From contig JBFXCS010000002.1 in the NCBI GenBank assembly GCA_050181915.1, forward strand, positions 124,001-188,000: DNA of 64,000 nucleotides. The letters run 5' to 3'. Each line of letters begins with the position of its first letter. The stretch's first letter is position 1. Shown here piece by piece: positions 1 through 8,303 of this stretch. The stretch comes from JBFXCS01 sp050181915 (lineage in GTDB: Bacteria; Actinomycetota; Thermoleophilia; Miltoncostaeales; Miltoncostaeaceae). Position numbers and translations under genes: made by a program. The notes beneath the pieces are model-generated. The model was given only the letters and a program-made list of their open reading frames with translations. It had not been told where the DNA came from and searched no databases.

Positions 1-1124
1 CCCTGCCGCCCGCCCAGTGGGACCTCGAGCTGCTCCCCCGGCGCGTCGCCGACCACGGCCCGGGGCGCCTGGACGAGCTGGTCGCCCGCGGCGAGGTGGC
101 CTGGGTGGGGGCCGGCGCGGGCGGCGTGGGCGGCGGCCGCGTGGCGCTGTACTTCCGCGAGGACGCCGCGCTGCTGGGGCCGCCGCCCGCCGATCCGGCG
201 CCCGAGGGGCCGGTGGCCGAGGCCCTGCGCGCCGCGCTCGCCGGGGGCGCGGGCTTCTGGGAGGACCTGCTCGACGCGGCGGGCGGCGACCGCGACGAGG
301 TCTTCTCCGCGCTCTGGGGCCTGGTGTGGGCCGGCGAGGTCACCAACGACCTGTGGTCTCCGCTGCGCGCGGCGCGGCGGCTGCCGGCCCGCCGGCCCGC
401 CGCCGCCCGGCCCGGGCGCCGGCGCCTGCGGGGCGCGGGGCGCAACGCCCCCTCGGCGGTGGCGGGCCGCTGGTCGCTGGCGGCGCGGCTCTTCCGCGAT
501 CCGCCCGAGGCGGCCGACCGGCGCCGCGCCCTCGCCGAGCTGCTGGTGGACCGCCACGGCGTGCTCACCCGGGGGGCCGTGCTGGGCGAGGGGGTCCCCG
601 GCGGCTTCAGCGCGGTCTATCCGGCCCTCTCCGACCTGGAGACCCTCGGCGCCTGCCGGCGGGGGTACTTCGTGGAGGGCCTGGGCGGCGCCCAGTTCGC
701 CGCCCCCGGCGCCGTGGAGCGGCTGCGCGACCTGCGCGACCCGCCGCCCGGCGAGCCGCTCCGGGCGATCGTGCTGGGCGCCGCCGACCCGGCCCAGCCG
801 TACGGCGCCGCCGTCCCCTGGCCGCGCCGCGAGGGCGGGCGCGCCCCCTCGCGCGTGTACGGCGCCCAGGTGGCGCTGGTGGAGGGCGCGCCGGTGGTCT
901 ACCTGGAGCGCGGCGCGCGCAGCCTGGTGACCCTGCCCGGCGCCGACCCGCAGTGGCTCGCCCCCGCCCTGCGCGCCCTCGCCGACTGGATCCTGGCCGA
1001 CCGCTCCCGGCGCGCCGCCATCGAGCGCGTCGACGGCGCCCCCGTGTTCGGCTCGCCGCTCGAGGTGCCCCTCGCCGAGACCGGCTTCCGCGCCGACCTC
1101 AAGGCGATGATCCTGCGCGCCTGA
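1..1124 (+). CDS. lhr: Lhr-family ATP-dependent helicase, C-terminal part (5' truncated by window)
   Basis: The reading frame is open from the first bases of the window (codons in phase from position 3) and ends at TGA 1122-1124, so only the last ~373 residues are present. The helicase core lies outside; what is visible is the accessory C-terminal region of large Lhr proteins (family ~1,500 aa), with the stretches ELLPRRV, DELVARGEVAWVGAG, VALYFRED and WEDLLDAAGGD followed by ALWGLVWAGEVTND, which I recognise from that family. Lhr proteins are 3'-5' DNA-translocating helicases linked to DNA repair. No downstream partner is visible: a repeat-containing gap follows. Confidence 0.8.
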   Translation, partial: LPPAQWDLELLPRRVADHGPGRLDELVARGEVAWVGAGAGGVGGGRVALYFREDAALLGPPPADPAPEGPVAEALRAALAGGAGFWEDLLDAAGGDRDEVFSALWGLVWAGEVTNDLWSPLRAARRLPARRPAAARPGRRRLRGAGRNAPSAVAGRWSLAARLFRDPPEAADRRRALAELLVDRHGVLTRGAVLGEGVPGGFSAVYPALSDLETLGACRRGYFVEGLGGAQFAAPGAVERLRDLRDPPPGEPLRAIVLGAADPAQPYGAAVPWPRREGGRAPSRVYGAQVALVEGAPVVYLERGARSLVTLPGADPQWLAPALRALADWILADRSRRAAIERVDGAPVFGSPLEVPLAETGFRADLKAMILRA

Positions 1125-1189
1125 TCCGGCGCCGGCGCTGCCCACCGCAGCTCGCCCGGCGATCGGCCCGGGTAGGGCGGGAAGGCTCC

Positions 1190-1363
1190 CTGAGAAGGTC
1201 CTTTCAGGGTGACGGTCCGCGGCCGCCGGCTCGCTGCAAACCGTCGCACATCGGCGTCGTCGGTCGGGGCGATACCGCCATGGGTATCGCACCCTCCCTG
1301 CCTCCTTGATCTGCTCGGCTTTCGCGGCCGGACGACCACGTCTCACCCCGAAAGACCTTCTTA
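1190..1363. repeat. Imperfect inverted-repeat element, copy A
   Basis: The left arm near 1190-1228 begins CTGAGAAGGTCCTTTCAGGG and the right arm at 1302-1363 ends in GACCTTCTTA, an imperfect inverted match, with a ~73 nt centre. The right arm matches 36256-36317 at 58 of 62 positions, and the central block GCTCGCTGCAAACC (1229-1242) recurs at 36350-36363. It looks like a small non-autonomous mobile element or a palindromic intergenic repeat. No coding sequence is supported inside it and no clear target duplication was seen. It occupies most of the 393 nt gap between lhr and the exporter. Confidence 0.55.
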
Positions 1364-1369
1364 CGCGTA

Positions 1370-1406
1370 GTGCCATTTGGCCGTGACCGCCGCGGCCAAA
1401 TGGCAC
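1370..1406. repeat. Palindromic hairpin element, copy 1
   Basis: A perfect 14-bp stem (1370-1383 with 1393-1406) encloses the 9-nt loop TGACCGCCG. A second copy at 42568-42600 has a 12-bp stem and the exact reverse-complement loop, so the two are the same element in opposite orientations. Both lie in intergenic gaps upstream of genes. No T-run follows, so a simple intrinsic terminator is less likely than a dispersed palindromic repeat. Confidence 0.6.
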
Positions 1407-1492
1407 ACCCGCCCCGGAACCCGGCTCCGACGCCGGAGCACGAACCTCCCGGACCGCGCGAGGCCCCGGCGCGATCGGCCCTGCAATCTTAC

Positions 1493-1505
1493 TTGCATTG
1501 TGCAA
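1493..1505. promoter_or_regulatory. Putative operator TTGCATTGTGCAA upstream of the exporter
   Basis: The inverted repeat TTGCA-TTG-TGCAA sits 12 nt before the GTG start of the exporter, in an AT-rich patch (about 1485-1512) unlike its surroundings. Such TTGCA/TGCAA dyads are typical of MarR-type or TetR-type operators controlling efflux pumps. No regulator is adjacent; the MarR gene at 26.9 kb has a different palindrome of its own. Confidence 0.5.
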
Positions 1506-1517
1506 ATATAAAGCGAC

Positions 1518-3038
1518 GTGAGCACCTCGCCCCCCACCGCCCCCACCGCCGCGCGCCGCCGTCCCGGGGTGTCGGCCGACCACCCCCACTACCGCTGGTG
1601 GGTGCTGTCGGTGACCAGCCTCGGGATGTTCCTGGCGACCGTGAACAGCGGCACGCTGCTCATCGCGCTGCCCGACGTGGAGCGGGCGCTCGGCACCTCG
1701 CTGCTGACGCTGGTGTGGGTGATCCTGGCCTACATGGTGGCCAGCACGGTGCTGCTGCTGCCCGCCGGCCGCCTGGCCGACCGCGTGGGGCGCACGCGCC
1801 TCTACGTGGCCGGCCTCGCCCTGTTCACCATCGCGTCGTTCGGCGCGGGCCTGGCCGACGGCGGCACGGCGCTGATCGTATGGCGGGTCGTGCAGGGGGT
1901 CGGCGGCGCCTTCGTCTTCGCCAACTCGGGCGCCCTCGTCACCGACGCCTTCCCCCGCCACCAGCTGGGCCTCGCGATGGGCACCAACGTGATGGTCGCG
2001 GCCGTCGGCCTCGTCGTCGGCCCCATCCTGGGCGGCTGGCTGGTGGGCTTCGGCTGGGAGTGGGTGTTCTGGTTCAACGTGCCGCTCGGCATCGCGGGCA
2101 CCGCCTGGGCCGCCCTGGTGCTGCGCGAGCTGGCCAAGCCGGACACCTCCCCCGGCTACGACATCCTGGGCAACCTCCTCTGCCTCGGCGGCCTCACCGG
2201 GCTGGTGCTGGGGCTGTCCGACGCGGGCCTCGACGGCTGGACCGCCCCCATGGTGGTCGTGGGCCTGATCGCCGCCCTCGTGCTGATCCCGCTGTTCGTG
2301 GCCGTGGAGGCGCGCAGCACCGCCCCCATGCTCGACCTCTCCCTCTTCCGGGTGCGGGTGTTCTGGGCGGCCGCCGCGGCGGCCTTCCTCAACGGCCTGT
2401 CCCGCTTCGCGCTGATGTTCCTGTTCGTCTTCTACTTCCAGGGCCCGCAGGCCGACGACCCGATCACGGCGGGACTGAAGCTCACCCCGCTGGCCGCGGG
2501 GATGCTGGTGTCGAGCCCGATCGCCGGCTGGTGGGCCGACCGCCACGGCTCGCGCGCCCCCGCCGTGCTGGGGATGCTGCTGAGCGCCGCCGGGATGGCC
2601 GGCATGACCACCCTGCAGGTCGACACGCCCTTCTGGCAGTCGGCGATCTGGCTGACCCTGGCGGGCATCGGCTCGGGCGTCTTCAACTCGCCCAACACCA
2701 GCGCGATGATGGCCGCCTGCCCGCCCCACCGGCGCGGCATCGCCTCGGGCACCCGCACCATGCTGCAGAACACCGGCTCGGTGATCTCGATCGCGCTGAT
2801 GCTGCTGATCGTGACCTCGGTGGTGCCCACCGACCTGCTGTTCCGCATCTTCAGCGGGCTCACCACCGGCCTCTCGGAGGACAAGCTCGACCCCTTCATG
2901 AACGGCATGCACCTGGCGCTGTGGGTGCTCGTCGCCATCAGCCTGGTGGGCGCCGCGGTGTGCGCCCTGCGCGGCAAGCACCAGGCGGCCCTCGACGAGG
3001 AGCCGCGGGCGGCGACCCCCGCCCCCTCGCGGGCCTAG
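1518..3038 (+). CDS. MFS drug exporter, DHA2 (EmrB/QacA) type, 14 TM
   Basis: The 506-residue protein opens with a short Ser/Thr/Pro-rich cytosolic tail, then a first membrane segment (VLSVTSLGMFLATVNSGTLL) in the place of the usual DHA2 helix 1. Motif A-like GRLADRVGRTRL follows helices 2-3, and motif C-like GLVVGPILGGWL lies near residue 165. The length and number of hydrophobic stretches fit the 14-helix DHA2 family of proton-driven drug exporters; the substrate cannot be read from sequence. It starts at GTG 1518, just behind a palindromic operator, and stands alone between lhr and the opposite-strand fructosamine kinase gene. Confidence 0.88.
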   Translation: MSTSPPTAPTAARRRPGVSADHPHYRWWVLSVTSLGMFLATVNSGTLLIALPDVERALGTSLLTLVWVILAYMVASTVLLLPAGRLADRVGRTRLYVAGLALFTIASFGAGLADGGTALIVWRVVQGVGGAFVFANSGALVTDAFPRHQLGLAMGTNVMVAAVGLVVGPILGGWLVGFGWEWVFWFNVPLGIAGTAWAALVLRELAKPDTSPGYDILGNLLCLGGLTGLVLGLSDAGLDGWTAPMVVVGLIAALVLIPLFVAVEARSTAPMLDLSLFRVRVFWAAAAAAFLNGLSRFALMFLFVFYFQGPQADDPITAGLKLTPLAAGMLVSSPIAGWWADRHGSRAPAVLGMLLSAAGMAGMTTLQVDTPFWQSAIWLTLAGIGSGVFNSPNTSAMMAACPPHRRGIASGTRTMLQNTGSVISIALMLLIVTSVVPTDLLFRIFSGLTTGLSEDKLDPFMNGMHLALWVLVAISLVGAAVCALRGKHQAALDEEPRAATPAPSRA

Positions 3039-3054
3039 CCTCCTCGGAGCCCGC

Positions 3055-3915
3055 TCAGAGGTAGCGGGCGAGCGCGGCCCGGAACCGCCCGACGTAGCCG
3101 CCGCCGAACAGGGCGACGTGCACCAGCAGCGGGTACAGCTGGTACAGGTCCACCCGGTCGCGGTGCCCGGGAGCCGGTGGGTGGGCCTCGTCGTAGGCGG
3201 CGAAGACGCGGGCCGAGAAGCCGCCGAACAGGCGCATCATCGCCAGGTCGACCTCCCGGTGGCCGCCGTAGACGGCCGGATCGATGAGCACCGGCAGGCC
3301 GGCCGCGTCCACGATCGCGTTGCCGCTCCACAGGTCGCCGTGCAGGCGCGAGGGCGGCTCCGGCGGGCCGCACAGGTCCGGCAGGCGCGCCTCGAGCGCC
3401 TCCAGGTCGGACAGGACCGACGCCGGCAGCGTCCCGTCGTCGACCGCCCGGCGGGCGAGCGGCCGCAGGCGGCGGCGCGCGTAGAACTCCGGCCAGTCCG
3501 CGGCGGGCCCGTTCGGCTGGGGCAGCACCGCGATCAGGTTGTCGCGGTCGAGGCCGAAGCGCGGCGCGCCCGCCAGGTGCAGGGCCGCCAGGCCGCGGCC
3601 CAGCCGCTCGTCGTGGTCCGGCGCCGGCGCCCCGCGCTCGATCCACTCCATCGCGATGAAGGGGACGGGGCCCTCGTCGACCGCCGCGACCACGCGCGGC
3701 GTGCGCAGGGCGCCCGCCCCGGCCAGCCAGGCGAGCCCCTCGGCCTCGGCGCCGTACATGCCCGCCGGGGCTCCCGCCCGGTGCTTCACGAACAGGTCGC
3801 GGCCGTCCGCCAGCCGCACGCGCAGCGCGCGGCTCACGTCCCCGCCGCCCACCGGCGCCGTCGCCGCCACCTGCGATCCCGCGGCGGCCGCGACGGCGGC
3901 CGCGAGCCCGGTCAT
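3055..3915 (-). CDS. Fructosamine/ketosamine-3-kinase family protein
   Basis: This 286-aa protein has the kinase-like fold of the fructosamine-3-kinase (YniA/FN3K) and aminoglycoside phosphotransferase superfamily. The catalytic loop is LHGDLWSGN (about residues 190-198), followed by the Mg-binding IDPAVYGGHREVDLAMM, the family signature; FVKHR near residue 43 supplies the ATP-binding Lys. Family members phosphorylate sugar amines so that glycation adducts fall off proteins. Its ATG overlaps the stop of the upstream phosphatase gene by 4 nt, so the two are coupled; together they could form a deglycation pair of kinase and phosphatase, which is inference. Confidence 0.85.
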   Translation of the reverse strand: MTGLAAAVAAAAGSQVAATAPVGGGDVSRALRVRLADGRDLFVKHRAGAPAGMYGAEAEGLAWLAGAGALRTPRVVAAVDEGPVPFIAMEWIERGAPAPDHDERLGRGLAALHLAGAPRFGLDRDNLIAVLPQPNGPAADWPEFYARRRLRPLARRAVDDGTLPASVLSDLEALEARLPDLCGPPEPPSRLHGDLWSGNAIVDAAGLPVLIDPAVYGGHREVDLAMMRLFGGFSARVFAAYDEAHPPAPGHRDRVDLYQLYPLLVHVALFGGGYVGRFRAALARYL

Positions 3916-4394
3916 CGCCGGGCCGCGAGCCTCGGGCGCAGGTGGTCGAGAAGGCCCCGGCAGGCCTCCTGCACCATGTCGAAGACGTCCCTGAAGCCGT
4001 CCGCGCCGCCGAAGTAGGGATCGGGGACGTCCAGGTCGCCGCTCGCGCCGGGCGCGAACTCGCGCAGCATGCGCACCTTGGCGGCGGCGTCGGGCGTGGG
4101 GGCGATGGCGCGCAGGTCGGCGGCGTTGCGCGAGTCCATGGCCAGCACCAGGTCGAGGCGGTCGAAGTCGCGGGCGGTGAACTGCCGCGCCCGGCTGGTC
4201 ATGGCCAGGCCGCGCCGTCCGGCCTCCTGCTGGGCCCGGCCGTCCGGCGGGTCGCCGAGGTGCCAGGCGCCGGTGCCGGCGCTCTCGACCAGGATGCGGT
4301 CGGCGAGCCCCTCGCGCGCCACCAGGTCGCGCATCACGGCCTCGGCCGTGGGCGAGCGGCAGATGTTGCCGAGGCAGACGAAGGAGATGCGCAC
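3912..4394 (-). CDS. Low-molecular-weight protein tyrosine phosphatase
   Basis: The 160-aa protein begins MRISFVCLGNICRSPTAE: the P-loop C-x5-R signature (Cys7, Arg13) stands at the N terminus as in all low-molecular-weight tyrosine phosphatases. The general-acid region DVPDPYFGG occurs near residue 125. Length matches the family (~155 aa). It hydrolyses phosphotyrosine or small phosphoesters in the cytosol. The gene precedes the fructosamine kinase gene with an ATGA overlap and follows an MFS gene by 28 nt on the same strand. Confidence 0.92.
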   Translation of the reverse strand: MRISFVCLGNICRSPTAEAVMRDLVAREGLADRILVESAGTGAWHLGDPPDGRAQQEAGRRGLAMTSRARQFTARDFDRLDLVLAMDSRNAADLRAIAPTPDAAAKVRMLREFAPGASGDLDVPDPYFGGADGFRDVFDMVQEACRGLLDHLRPRLAARR

Positions 4395-4422
4395 GGCGCG
4401 GAAGTGTAGTGCCGCCGCGCCC

Positions 4423-5589
4423 TCAGGGCGCCGGGCCGGGTGGGGCCATCCGTCCTGCTCCCCTCGCCGAGGTGAGCAGGATCACGGCGAGACCGGCGCA
4501 GAGGGCGCAGGCGACGGCGATCGGCAGCGGCGCCCGGTCGTCGCCGACGGCCGCGACCACCGCCCCGACCAGCGGCGGGAGCACCATCCCGCCGGCGTTG
4601 CCGGTCACGAGCACCGCCGCCATGGCGTGGCGCGCCCGCGCCTGGTCGCTCGCCACCCAGGCCAGGCCGGTGGGGAAGATCGGCCCCAGGGCCGCGCCCA
4701 CCAGCAGGTAGCTCCAGCCGCCCAGGGGCGTCGCCGCGGTCAGGGCCAGGAGGCCGGTGGCGACGATGCTCGCGACGACCAGCGTGCGCCCCAGCCCGGC
4801 GCGCGGGGCGATGGGCGCGGCGATCGTGCGGCCCGCCGCGAGGCCGAGGAAGAACAGCGAGGTGGTGAGGTCGGCCGCCGCGTCGCCCGCGCCCACCGCC
4901 TTCAGGTGGGTCGTCGCCCACGCCCCGGTGCTCACCTCCACCCCGATGTAGCAGGCGAACAGCAGGCAGAAGCCCGCCAGGCGCCCCGACCAGCGCGCGG
5001 CGGCCTCCGCGTCCGCCCCGGCGCGCGCGCCGGTGGATGCGTCGCCGGCCAGGCCCGCGTAGAGCACGGCCGCGGCGAGCGCGACCGCCGAGTAGGCCAG
5101 CCAGGCGATCCTGCCGTCGTCCTCGGGTAGCGCGGCGACGCACAGCGGCCCCAGCACCGCGCCCACGCCGAAGGCCGCGTTCTGGAGGTTGAGCAGCACC
5201 GAGGCGCTCTCGCCGTAGGCGCCGACCACGATGCCGTTGCCCAGCACCACGGCGCCCCCGTAGCCCAGCCCGGCCACCAGGCCGCCGGCCAGCAGCCCCG
5301 GCCACGACGGCGCCAGCGCCAGCCCCGCCATGCCCACCGCCAGCAGCACGCCCGACGCCCGCAGCAGCGCGCGGGCCGGGACGCGGGCGTCGAGGGCGGC
5401 GCACGCCAGGATGCCGATGGTCGCGCCGGTGGGGATCGAGGCGACCAGGACGCCGGTCGCGACGGTACCGACGCCGAACTCGTCGCGGATGTCCGGCAGC
5501 AGGGGGCCGAAGCTCGATATGAGCAGGCCCATCGAGAACAGGAGCACGAAGCCCGCCACGACCACCCGCCGGGGCAGGCCGGGCGGCAC
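4423..5589 (-). CDS. MFS transporter, 12 TM type
   Basis: The 388-aa protein is almost entirely hydrophobic with about 12 membrane spans. It starts VVVAGFVLLFSMGLLISSF and continues with GPLLPDIRDEFGVG, the common layout of sugar or drug MFS proteins (helix 1 then a short loop). Charged loops are short and no soluble domain is present. The substrate is not evident. It is the second gene of a run on the minus strand: an uncharacterised membrane protein lies 11 nt upstream, the phosphatase and kinase genes follow. Confidence 0.8.
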   Translation of the reverse strand: MPPGLPRRVVVAGFVLLFSMGLLISSFGPLLPDIRDEFGVGTVATGVLVASIPTGATIGILACAALDARVPARALLRASGVLLAVGMAGLALAPSWPGLLAGGLVAGLGYGGAVVLGNGIVVGAYGESASVLLNLQNAAFGVGAVLGPLCVAALPEDDGRIAWLAYSAVALAAAVLYAGLAGDASTGARAGADAEAAARWSGRLAGFCLLFACYIGVEVSTGAWATTHLKAVGAGDAAADLTTSLFFLGLAAGRTIAAPIAPRAGLGRTLVVASIVATGLLALTAATPLGGWSYLLVGAALGPIFPTGLAWVASDQARARHAMAAVLVTGNAGGMVLPPLVGAVVAAVGDDRAPLPIAVACALCAGLAVILLTSARGAGRMAPPGPAP

Positions 5590-5600
5590 GCCCTGGAGGC

Positions 5601-6188
5601 TCAGCCCGGGTCGTCCTTGCCGGCCGCCTGCCGAGCCGCCTCGTCGCGCGCCTTCAGCTCGTCGCGCAGGCCCTTCTCACGCCGCTTGCCGCGCCGCCGG
5701 GACGCGACCAGGTAGCGCGCGCCGGCCACGGCGGCCACCGCGATCAGGGCACCGACCAGGGTGAAGGCCCGGAAGTTCGGTCCGTCCACGTCGAGGATGC
5801 GCTCGCCCGCGTGCGCCGAGCTGCTGTTGCCGGTCACGATCCCGAGCGTCAGCAGGTTGGGGATGGCGAGGATCACCGCCCCCAGGAACAGCCACCCGCG
5901 CAGCTTCCACGAGCGACCGCGGTGGAAGATCGGCCACAGCGCGAGCAGCGGCAGGGCGGTGAAGACGAACCCGTAGAACAGGCCGATGCCGGTGCCCGCG
6001 GTGAGGCTGCCGTCCACCTGGTCGCCGATGCGCTGGGCCCACCATCGCGGCAGCACCGCCGCCCCGATGAGATAGGCCAGGACGACCACCACCAGCGCGA
6101 CGACGCCCGCGAGGGCGTTGCGGCGCCACTTCGATGGCGGCGGCGCCGACGCCGGCTGGGCGGCGGACGCCTCGTCGGGCGGGGTCAC
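5601..6188 (-). CDS. Uncharacterised membrane protein
   Basis: I do not recognise the family. The 195-aa product has a Pro/Ala/Ser-rich N-terminal tail (about 20 residues), then four predicted membrane segments (around 25-47, 70-88, 95-117 and 140-160) and a highly charged C-terminal tail rich in Lys, Arg, Asp and Glu that should be cytosolic and may be helical. It is divergent from the glycosylase gene with only 22 nt between starts and lies 11 nt upstream of the MFS gene, so the two may be co-transcribed. Confidence 0.7.
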   Translation of the reverse strand: MTPPDEASAAQPASAPPPSKWRRNALAGVVALVVVVLAYLIGAAVLPRWWAQRIGDQVDGSLTAGTGIGLFYGFVFTALPLLALWPIFHRGRSWKLRGWLFLGAVILAIPNLLTLGIVTGNSSSAHAGERILDVDGPNFRAFTLVGALIAVAAVAGARYLVASRRRGKRREKGLRDELKARDEAARQAAGKDDPG

Positions 6189-6210
6189 GGCGGCAGGCTA
6201 TCGTGAGCCC

Positions 6211-7020
6211 GTGCCCGAGGGCCAGGTCAGCCACCGAAACGCCGAGCGGCTGGGCGCGGCGCTGGCGGGCCGCGATCTGGTGGAGGTGACCGCGCCCGAG
6301 CCGCGCCTCGCCCCGCAGCGGATACCGGAGCGCCTGGCCGGCGATCGCGTCACGGCCGCCGAGGCGGTGGGCAAGCACCACCTGCTGCGCTTCGCCAGCG
6401 GCCGGGTGCTGCACTCGCACCTGATGATGACCGGCGCGTGGCGCCTGCTGCCGGCCTCGCGGGCGCCCGCGGGGGCCGGCCTCTTCCTCACCCTCCGCAC
6501 CGAGGCCCACGTCGCCGCCCTCTACCGCTGCCCGCGGCTGAGGCTGCTGGAGCCGGGCGCGCCGCTGCCCGCCTCCGTGGCCCGGACGGGCCCGGACCTG
6601 ATCGGCGAGGGCGTCGACCCGGCCGCGGCGACCGCGGCGGCGCTGGCCCGGGTCGACCCGGCGCGGGAGATCGGCGACGCCCTGCGCGACCAGCGCGTGG
6701 TGGCGGGCATCGGCAACGTCTACATGAGCGAGACCTGCTTCCTGGCGGGCATCGACCCGTGGCGGGTGGTGGGGACGATCACCGAGCGGGAGGCGGCGGC
6801 GCTCGGCTCCACCGGGGCGGAGCTGCTGGCGCAGGGCGTGCGCGACGGCGGGCGCATCCGCACCCGCCGGGCCGGCCGGGGCCGGCGGGACCGCGACGGC
6901 GCGACCTGGGTGTACGGCCGGGCCGGGCGGCCCTGCCTGCGCTGCGGCACGCCGATCCTCGCCCGCCGCCAGGGCGACGCCGCCCGCGTCACCTACTGGT
7001 GCCCGGCCTGCCAGGCGTGA
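6211..7020 (+). CDS. Fpg/Nei-family DNA glycosylase-AP lyase (endonuclease VIII-like)
   Basis: Starting at GTG 6211 the protein (269 aa) begins with the catalytic (M)PEG of the family: Pro2 is the Schiff-base nucleophile and Glu3 the proton donor. Lys55 (GKHHLLRF) is the beta-turn lysine. The helix-two-turn-helix region reads DQRVVAGIGNVYMSE, and a zinc finger with CLRCGTPI and YWCPACQ closes the protein. Pro-Glu-Gly followed by Gln points to Nei2-like actinobacterial enzymes that excise oxidised pyrimidines. Earlier starts would place residues before the catalytic Pro, so this start is preferred. Confidence 0.9.
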   Translation: MPEGQVSHRNAERLGAALAGRDLVEVTAPEPRLAPQRIPERLAGDRVTAAEAVGKHHLLRFASGRVLHSHLMMTGAWRLLPASRAPAGAGLFLTLRTEAHVAALYRCPRLRLLEPGAPLPASVARTGPDLIGEGVDPAAATAAALARVDPAREIGDALRDQRVVAGIGNVYMSETCFLAGIDPWRVVGTITEREAAALGSTGAELLAQGVRDGGRIRTRRAGRGRRDRDGATWVYGRAGRPCLRCGTPILARRQGDAARVTYWCPACQA

Positions 7021-7035
7021 CCCGCCGGGCCGGCG

Positions 7036-7971
7036 TCAGCCCGAGTCGATCGGCGCGGTGGTCGCGCCCCTCCCGCGACGCCTCACCCTCATCGCGTGGA
7101 TCTGCTCGTTCACCTCGGCCCCGATCATCAGGGACACGCCGGTCAGGAACAGGAAGATGAGGTAGATGGCGGCGCCGCCCAGCGCGCCGTAGACCGACTC
7201 GTAGAGCTTGTAGTTCTCGATGTAGAGGGCGAAGAGCCGGCTGGCCCCCACCCACAGGGCGACCGCGACGAACGCGCCGGGCACGTCGGAGAGGATGCGC
7301 CTGCGGGGCGCGTTCGGGCCCACGTGGTAGAGCGCGATCGTGAACAGCAGCAGGCTCGCCGTGCCGATCAGGTACAGCACGCGGCCGGCCACGTTCGGCG
7401 CGCCCTTGCCGAAGAGCTCCTCGGCGACGCTCTCGACCAGGCGCGAGCCGCCCACCAGGGCGAGGGTGGTCGCCACCACCAGCAGGCTGGTGGCGATCGC
7501 GATCGCCATCGCGGCCAGCTTGCCGTGCACCCACGAGCGATGCGGCACGTCGCGGGCGCGGTCGAGCCCGCCCACGAGCGCCCCCATCACGTTCGCCGAC
7601 ACGTAGAGGGCGCCCAGGAGGCCGACGGCCAGGAACACGGCCGCCTGGCCGGTGTTCCGCGTGGCCGAGGCCAGGCCGTTGCGCAGCACGTCACGCAGCT
7701 CGACGGGGATCGCGTTGTCGGCGTCCTTCGACAGGAAGCGGTCGAAGGTGTCCGGCTCGGCGACCAGGCCGATGATCGAGACGAGCACGAACAGGAAGGG
7801 CACGGTCGCGAGGAAGGCGTTGTAGGCGAACTGGCTCGCGATGCCGGTGATGTCGTCGGCGACCGAGCGACGGAAGGTCCCCGCCGCCGCCTCGGCGAGC
7901 CACGACGCGACGCGCCGGACCGGGGAGACGACCGTCCGGACCCATGACCGCTGGCTGGGGATGGTGGCCAC
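7036..7971 (-). CDS. YihY/BrkB-family inner membrane protein
   Basis: The 311-aa protein has a short charged N-terminal region and about six membrane spans. The stretch ASQFAYNAFLATVPFLFVLVSI is the hallmark first segment of the YihY/UPF0761 family (formerly misnamed ribonuclease BN). Later segments (YGALGGAAIYLIFLFLTGVS and LMIGAEVNEQ) match the conserved family C-terminal half. A basic tail follows. The molecular role of this family is not settled. It converges on the glycosylase gene with 15 nt between stops. Confidence 0.85.
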   Translation of the reverse strand: MATIPSQRSWVRTVVSPVRRVASWLAEAAAGTFRRSVADDITGIASQFAYNAFLATVPFLFVLVSIIGLVAEPDTFDRFLSKDADNAIPVELRDVLRNGLASATRNTGQAAVFLAVGLLGALYVSANVMGALVGGLDRARDVPHRSWVHGKLAAMAIAIATSLLVVATTLALVGGSRLVESVAEELFGKGAPNVAGRVLYLIGTASLLLFTIALYHVGPNAPRRRILSDVPGAFVAVALWVGASRLFALYIENYKLYESVYGALGGAAIYLIFLFLTGVSLMIGAEVNEQIHAMRVRRRGRGATTAPIDSG

Positions 7972-8303
7972 CGCGAGGGATTATCGGCCACCGGTCGGGC
8001 ATGACAAGCGCTCACCCCCTCCGGGATGGGCCGGACGGACGGACGGACCCCCTCCTTCGGCGGGCGCCGGATCCGTGCGGACTGCCCGCTCGGGGGGCGT
8101 CAGAAGCCCACGGCGCGGGCATTCTTCTCGGCGAGGGTCGTCCTCAGCCCCCGCGCGGCAGTTCGGAGCTTCGTACGCTCGGGCACAGCGTTCGAGGCTC
8201 CTGGGCATCGCTCCCCCACCACACACAACATGGGGTCGAGCGTCAGGACGGCCCTCACTCCCTATCCGGACCGCGGCCGGTAGGGCTGCGTCCGGACGCT
8301 ATC
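7972..8303. other. Intergenic region without a supported gene (332 nt)
   Basis: This gap between the start of the YihY gene and the start of the dehydrogenase gene must hold both divergent promoters. I see a GGAC tetranucleotide run of four units at 8033-8048. No RNA gene, strong hairpin or credible ORF was found; open frames here lack ribosome sites and family resemblance. Confidence 0.5.

Noticed and set aside
8033..8048. GGAC tetranucleotide run as a regulatory repeat
   Set aside because: Four short units in a GC-rich gap can arise by slippage; no structure or binding pattern is evident.
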